Made by a program: the position numbers and the translations under genes. A DNA stretch of 45,729 nt, taken from NCBI GenBank assembly GCA_021777995.1, contig JAJYCW010000018.1, forward strand, positions 1 through 45,729, read 5' to 3'. Below, in pieces: positions 43,526-45,729 of the stretch. A model generated the notes under the pieces. It made no database searches, was not told the origin of the DNA, and saw nothing but the letters and a program-made list of their open reading frames with translations. This DNA comes from a bacterium. Its GTDB lineage: Bacteria > Armatimonadota > Chthonomonadetes > Chthonomonadales > Chthonomonadaceae. Numbering within the stretch: position 1 is the stretch's first letter; each line of letters opens with the position of its first letter.

Positions 43526-44389
43526 ATGAACAAGATTGAAAGAACCGCCGAACAGGCTAGCAGGGCACCACTTGGGTCGCCCCCCATACCCAGGGAACAT
43601 GGCGCATGGGTAATTCTCTATGCGCCCATGGTTCTAGGATTTGCAGCCGCTGGCAAACCTGCCCCAGTTGCTTGGTTGCTCATCACGGGTACAGTCACCG
43701 CCCTGTTCATAGGGCGTGAAGCTGCATCGCTGCTCATCCGCGGCAGATCAACACCACAAACCCGGGGCTGGGCCGCTATCTTCGGAACAATGGCGGCGTT
43801 GTTGGGCAGCCTGTTGTTAGCGACTTCCGGAGCGATGCCGCTTCTCACGGTAGGGGCGGGTGCACTCGTCCTGTTCGGTGTTCACAGCGCTCTGCTCAAA
43901 CTTAGTGGGCGTAAGCGGCTTGATCGTTCTCAGTGGGGAGAGATTATTGGTGTCGCCGCGTTAACTCTCACGGCTCCGGCTGCCTATGCTGCGGTAGTAC
44001 ATCATCTAGATCTCGAAATAGCCCTTATCTGGCTCGGCTGCATAGGGTACTACAGTAGCGGAATATTCTACGTAAAGATGTGGTTGGCAGCTGTGAAGTT
44101 AAAAAAGACCTGGAACGAAACCAGCAGACTGCAGTGTGGACGCGAAAACAATACCTACAATGCAATGTTAACGGTTGGTGTAGTTATTGCGGCTACCCGA
44201 CTGCACAGCCTACCCGCTGCCATCCTGGTGTCCGTAGCTTATCTGCCTGCTATCGTTCGTTCTGCTTGGGGGTATATGCATTTGAGCCCGCAGCTACCCC
44301 CGTTGAAACGGGTTGGAATGCAGGAGACTGTCTACGCTGTGTGGTTTACCCTAATGTTGATTGCGTTAATTCATGCTCCCCACCTGTAA
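43526..44389 (+). CDS. ywiC: YwiC-like integral membrane protein
   Basis: A 287-residue membrane protein with about eight helices. The N-terminal PREHGAWVILYAPMVLGF is the hallmark of the YwiC family; a later loop (GRKRLDRSQWGEIIGV) is also typical. The biochemical role of YwiC is unknown; in Bacillus its gene lies among nitrate-respiration genes, and here too it is beside NO-stress and anaerobic-type redox genes. It starts 6 nt after the RIC stop, without a clear SD, so is probably translated by coupling. Confidence 0.85.
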   Translation: MNKIERTAEQASRAPLGSPPIPREHGAWVILYAPMVLGFAAAGKPAPVAWLLITGTVTALFIGREAASLLIRGRSTPQTRGWAAIFGTMAALLGSLLLATSGAMPLLTVGAGALVLFGVHSALLKLSGRKRLDRSQWGEIIGVAALTLTAPAAYAAVVHHLDLEIALIWLGCIGYYSSGIFYVKMWLAAVKLKKTWNETSRLQCGRENNTYNAMLTVGVVIAATRLHSLPAAILVSVAYLPAIVRSAWGYMHLSPQLPPLKRVGMQETVYAVWFTLMLIALIHAPHL

Positions 44390-44394
44390 GTAGT

Positions 44395-44441
44395 CGACTA
44401 AGGTGGAAGCCATCCGGATCTCCGATCTCTATTCTTAGTCG
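44395..44441. terminator. Inverted repeat in the convergent gap of ywiC and rrf2
   Basis: CGACTAAG (44395-44402) and CTTAGTCG (44434-44441) are perfect 8-bp arms with a 31-nt loop, between the convergent ends. Weak as a terminator because of the loop length and lack of a T-tract. Confidence 0.4.
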
Positions 44442-44887
44442 GAAACAGACCCCTGCAGCCCCCCGAAAAGGTCTCCCAGAGGTCGGCTAGAGGACGGTTC
44501 ATTGATCACTTCCGCCAGCGTAGTAGCCCTAAACGAGCATTCTACCGACTCAATGGCCTCGTCCATCCTGCGGTGAAGCGGACAGAGGTGCGTCCCGTGA
44601 GCTGCCAAGCCGAGCGGGCAGTACGTAATCCTCTTAATAGGATCCACAGCCTGCACCACCTCAAATACAGTGATAAGTTCGGGGGGGCGCTGCAGCGTGC
44701 AACCGCCATGCAAGCCCCGCCTCGTCACTACGATATTCGCCCGAACAAGCGCCTGAAGCACCTTGGATAGATACGGCATGGGTACGTGCGTGGCTTCGGC
44801 TATCTCCTGCGTGGTTTGAGGACGATCAGGAGACATAGCAAGGTGCACCGCTGCACGCAGCGAATACTCTGCGGTTGTTGAAAACAC
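44435..44887 (-). CDS. Rrf2-family transcriptional regulator (NsrR/IscR-like)
   Basis: A 150-residue winged-helix repressor. The N-terminal FSTTAEYSLRAAVHLAM and VPMPYLSKVLQALVRANIV (recognition helix region), then RRGLHGGCTL of the wing, are typical of Rrf2. The sensing region has Cys90 (TYCPLGL) and Cys102 (LCPLH), with a further Cys117 (VECSF), candidates for binding an Fe-S cluster that reacts with NO or oxygen. The frame opens at 44914, but AGGAGG lies 7 nt before the GTG at 44887. It is convergent to ric-ywiC and divergent from the ferredoxin gene, and likely controls both. Confidence 0.88.
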   Translation of the reverse strand: MFSTTAEYSLRAAVHLAMSPDRPQTTQEIAEATHVPMPYLSKVLQALVRANIVVTRRGLHGGCTLQRPPELITVFEVVQAVDPIKRITYCPLGLAAHGTHLCPLHRRMDEAIESVECSFRATTLAEVINEPSSSRPLGDLFGGLQGSVSD

Positions 44888-44938
44888 GGCGATGCCTCCT
44901 GCACAATTTCGCACTCACGCTCATTTACTCTACTTATA

Positions 44939-44951
44939 CCCCTGTTAGGGG
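44939..44951. promoter_or_regulatory. Palindrome in the rrf2 promoter region
   Basis: CCCCT-GTT-AGGGG, immediately upstream of a -10-like TATAAG on the minus strand, 50 nt before the rrf2 start. Could be an autoregulatory site; it differs from the TGGATAAT element. Confidence 0.35.
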
Positions 44952-45001
44952 ACCCTAAGGTATCCGCCATATTCCTGATTATGGTGGCGAAGAGGCAAAA
45001 T

Positions 45002-45009
45002 TGGATAAT
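45002..45009. promoter_or_regulatory. TGGATAAT half-site upstream of the ferredoxin promoter
   Basis: An exact copy of the left half of the RIC operator, 7 nt upstream of the -35 box at 45016. The right half is degenerate (ATATC). Confidence 0.45.
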
Positions 45010-45015
45010 AATATC

Positions 45016-45044
45016 TTGACATCCATTATACTACGAACTACAAT
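45016..45044 (+). promoter_or_regulatory. Sigma-70 promoter of the ferredoxin operon
   Basis: TTGACA (45016-45021), a 17-nt spacer and TACAAT (45039-45044): a nearly consensus promoter. The leader to the GTG at 45063 would be only about 12 nt, with no strong SD. Confidence 0.8.
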
Positions 45045-45062
45045 GATAATAGAAACAGGTGT

Positions 45063-45695
45063 GTGGCTACTCAAGAACGGACGAACGACTTGGAAAACAT
45101 ATTCGTGATTGATCCCGCCAGGTGTATAGGCTGCCAGGCCTGTGTACAGGCATGTGGGGAATGCGGAACCCATCGTGGTACCTCCATGATTCACCTGGAA
45201 TACATAGACCGCGAGGTCAGTGTACAAACCACTCCCCAAATCTGCATGCACTGCGAAAACCCAACCTGCGCTCAGGTGTGCCCAGCAGACGCAATCAAGC
45301 AAAACCCCGATGGAGTGGTGCAAACTGCGCTCAAACCGCGATGCATTGGATGCAGTAATTGCGTTCTGGCGTGTCCTTTTGGTGTCCCAAAGTACATCAC
45401 GCAAGCAGACCAAATGATGAAGTGCGATATGTGCTATGACAGGACATCCGTCGGCAAGCGGCCCATGTGCGCAACCGTGTGTCCCTCTGAAGCACTGTTT
45501 TTTGGGCCAGCAGAAGTCTGGGAGAAGCGCAGGCGTGGCAAGCTGGTAAACACGTGGAAATTCGGGCGGCAGACAGTGAAAACGGGTGTTTACATGGTGA
45601 TGCCAGAGAATTCTGCTCCGGCCGACTCCACGGTTCAAATCGACGTTAGGCTCGGTGCAATTGGTGTTGTGCAGCGACAGGAGACAAAGCGATGA
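45063..45695 (+). CDS. Four-cluster [4Fe-4S] ferredoxin-type electron-transfer subunit (DmsB/NrfC-like)
   Basis: A 210-residue protein with sixteen Cys in four [4Fe-4S] motifs: Cys21-24-27-31 ([11 protein letters not shown]), Cys61-64-69-73 ([13 protein letters not shown]), Cys94-97-100-104 ([11 protein letters not shown]) and Cys121-124-136-140 (CDMCY ... CATVC). This is the layout of the electron-transfer subunits of molybdopterin oxidoreductases. It starts at GTG, and the next gene overlaps its stop by 4 nt (ATGA). The partner catalytic subunit would lie past the right edge. Near-consensus promoter and the Rrf2-type half-site suggest regulated, strong expression under low oxygen or NO; inferred. 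Confidence 0.88.
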   Translation: MATQERTNDLENIFVIDPARCIGCQACVQACGECGTHRGTSMIHLEYIDREVSVQTTPQICMHCENPTCAQVCPADAIKQNPDGVVQTALKPRCIGCSNCVLACPFGVPKYITQADQMMKCDMCYDRTSVGKRPMCATVCPSEALFFGPAEVWEKRRRGKLVNTWKFGRQTVKTGVYMVMPENSAPADSTVQIDVRLGAIGVVQRQETKR

Positions 45696-45729
45696 GCGAA
45701 AAGACACCATCGTGGAAGAGTGACTTCCC
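45692..45729 (+). CDS. Start of next gene of the redox operon (12 codons visible)
   Basis: ATG at 45692 overlaps the ferredoxin stop (ATGA), with GGAG about 9 nt upstream. Only [13 protein letters not shown] is visible, too little for identification. A membrane-anchored redox subunit (for example Rieske type) would suit the context, but that is a guess. Confidence 0.5.
   Translation, partial: MSEKTPSWKSDF

Overview
The window comes from the chromosome of a diderm (outer-membrane) bacterium that is not an obvious proteobacterium. Signs of an outer membrane are two predicted beta-barrel proteins, a SurA/PpiC-type periplasmic foldase and four PEP-CTERM-like sorted proteins. Other clues are a HemQ-type coproheme decarboxylase, a PPi-signature phosphofructokinase, a YwiC-like protein and many TTG/GTG starts behind strong Shine-Dalgarno (SD) sequences. 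Armatimonadota is my best guess. No rRNA, tRNA, CRISPR array, prophage or insertion sequence was seen.

Layout. 1-4347 (minus): an operon of DUF499 ATPase, DUF3780 protein and DUF1156 DNA methylase, a known defence-associated gene set, cut by the left edge. 4348-5271: gene-free, with two GC-rich palindromic repeat copies. 5272-13116 (plus): cell-surface glycan genes (membrane-anchored deacetylase/phosphodiester glycosidase fusion, lipoprotein phosphatase, second deacetylase-like protein lacking a metal His), then an isochorismatase-family hydrolase and a secreted GH38 mannosidase. 13251-16117 (minus): aldo/keto reductase, HemQ, QueG. 16867-18552 (plus): secreted protein with a Gly/Pro/Met-rich insert. 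18902-24137 (minus): HNH nuclease, then a copper-handling cluster (Cys-rich protein, two-domain multicopper oxidase, beta-barrel, double YtkA-like protein). 24643-27747 (minus): two TM-anchored proteins, threonine aldolase, small barrel. 28008-30256 (plus): phosphofructokinase and M29 aminopeptidase. 30259-32159 (minus): UbiA-like protein and Gfo/Idh/MocA oxidoreductase. 32417-35895 (minus): four paralogous VPEA-type PEP-CTERM proteins. 36174-42316 (minus): foldase, MurQ, glycosyltransferase, CDF transporter, ThrS. 42785-45729: iron-centre repair protein RIC, YwiC-like protein, Rrf2 regulator and a four-cluster ferredoxin starting a redox operon.

The most striking finding is regulatory. Each of the four PEP-CTERM-like genes has its own sigma-54 (-24/-12) promoter, 97-120 nt upstream of its start codon, and two or three of these match the consensus essentially perfectly. 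Three of the four also share a second element (TAGGCACA-like, or AGGGCACA in one) exactly 10 nt past the -12 box. This points to one RpoN/enhancer-binding-protein regulon for a family of exported, probably exosortase-sorted surface proteins. Other points of interest are an Asp in place of the type-1 Cys in domain 2 of the oxidase, an attenuator-like hairpin directly before the thrS SD in a TGS-less thrS, and a palindromic operator at the start point of the RIC promoter whose half-site recurs at the ferredoxin promoter.
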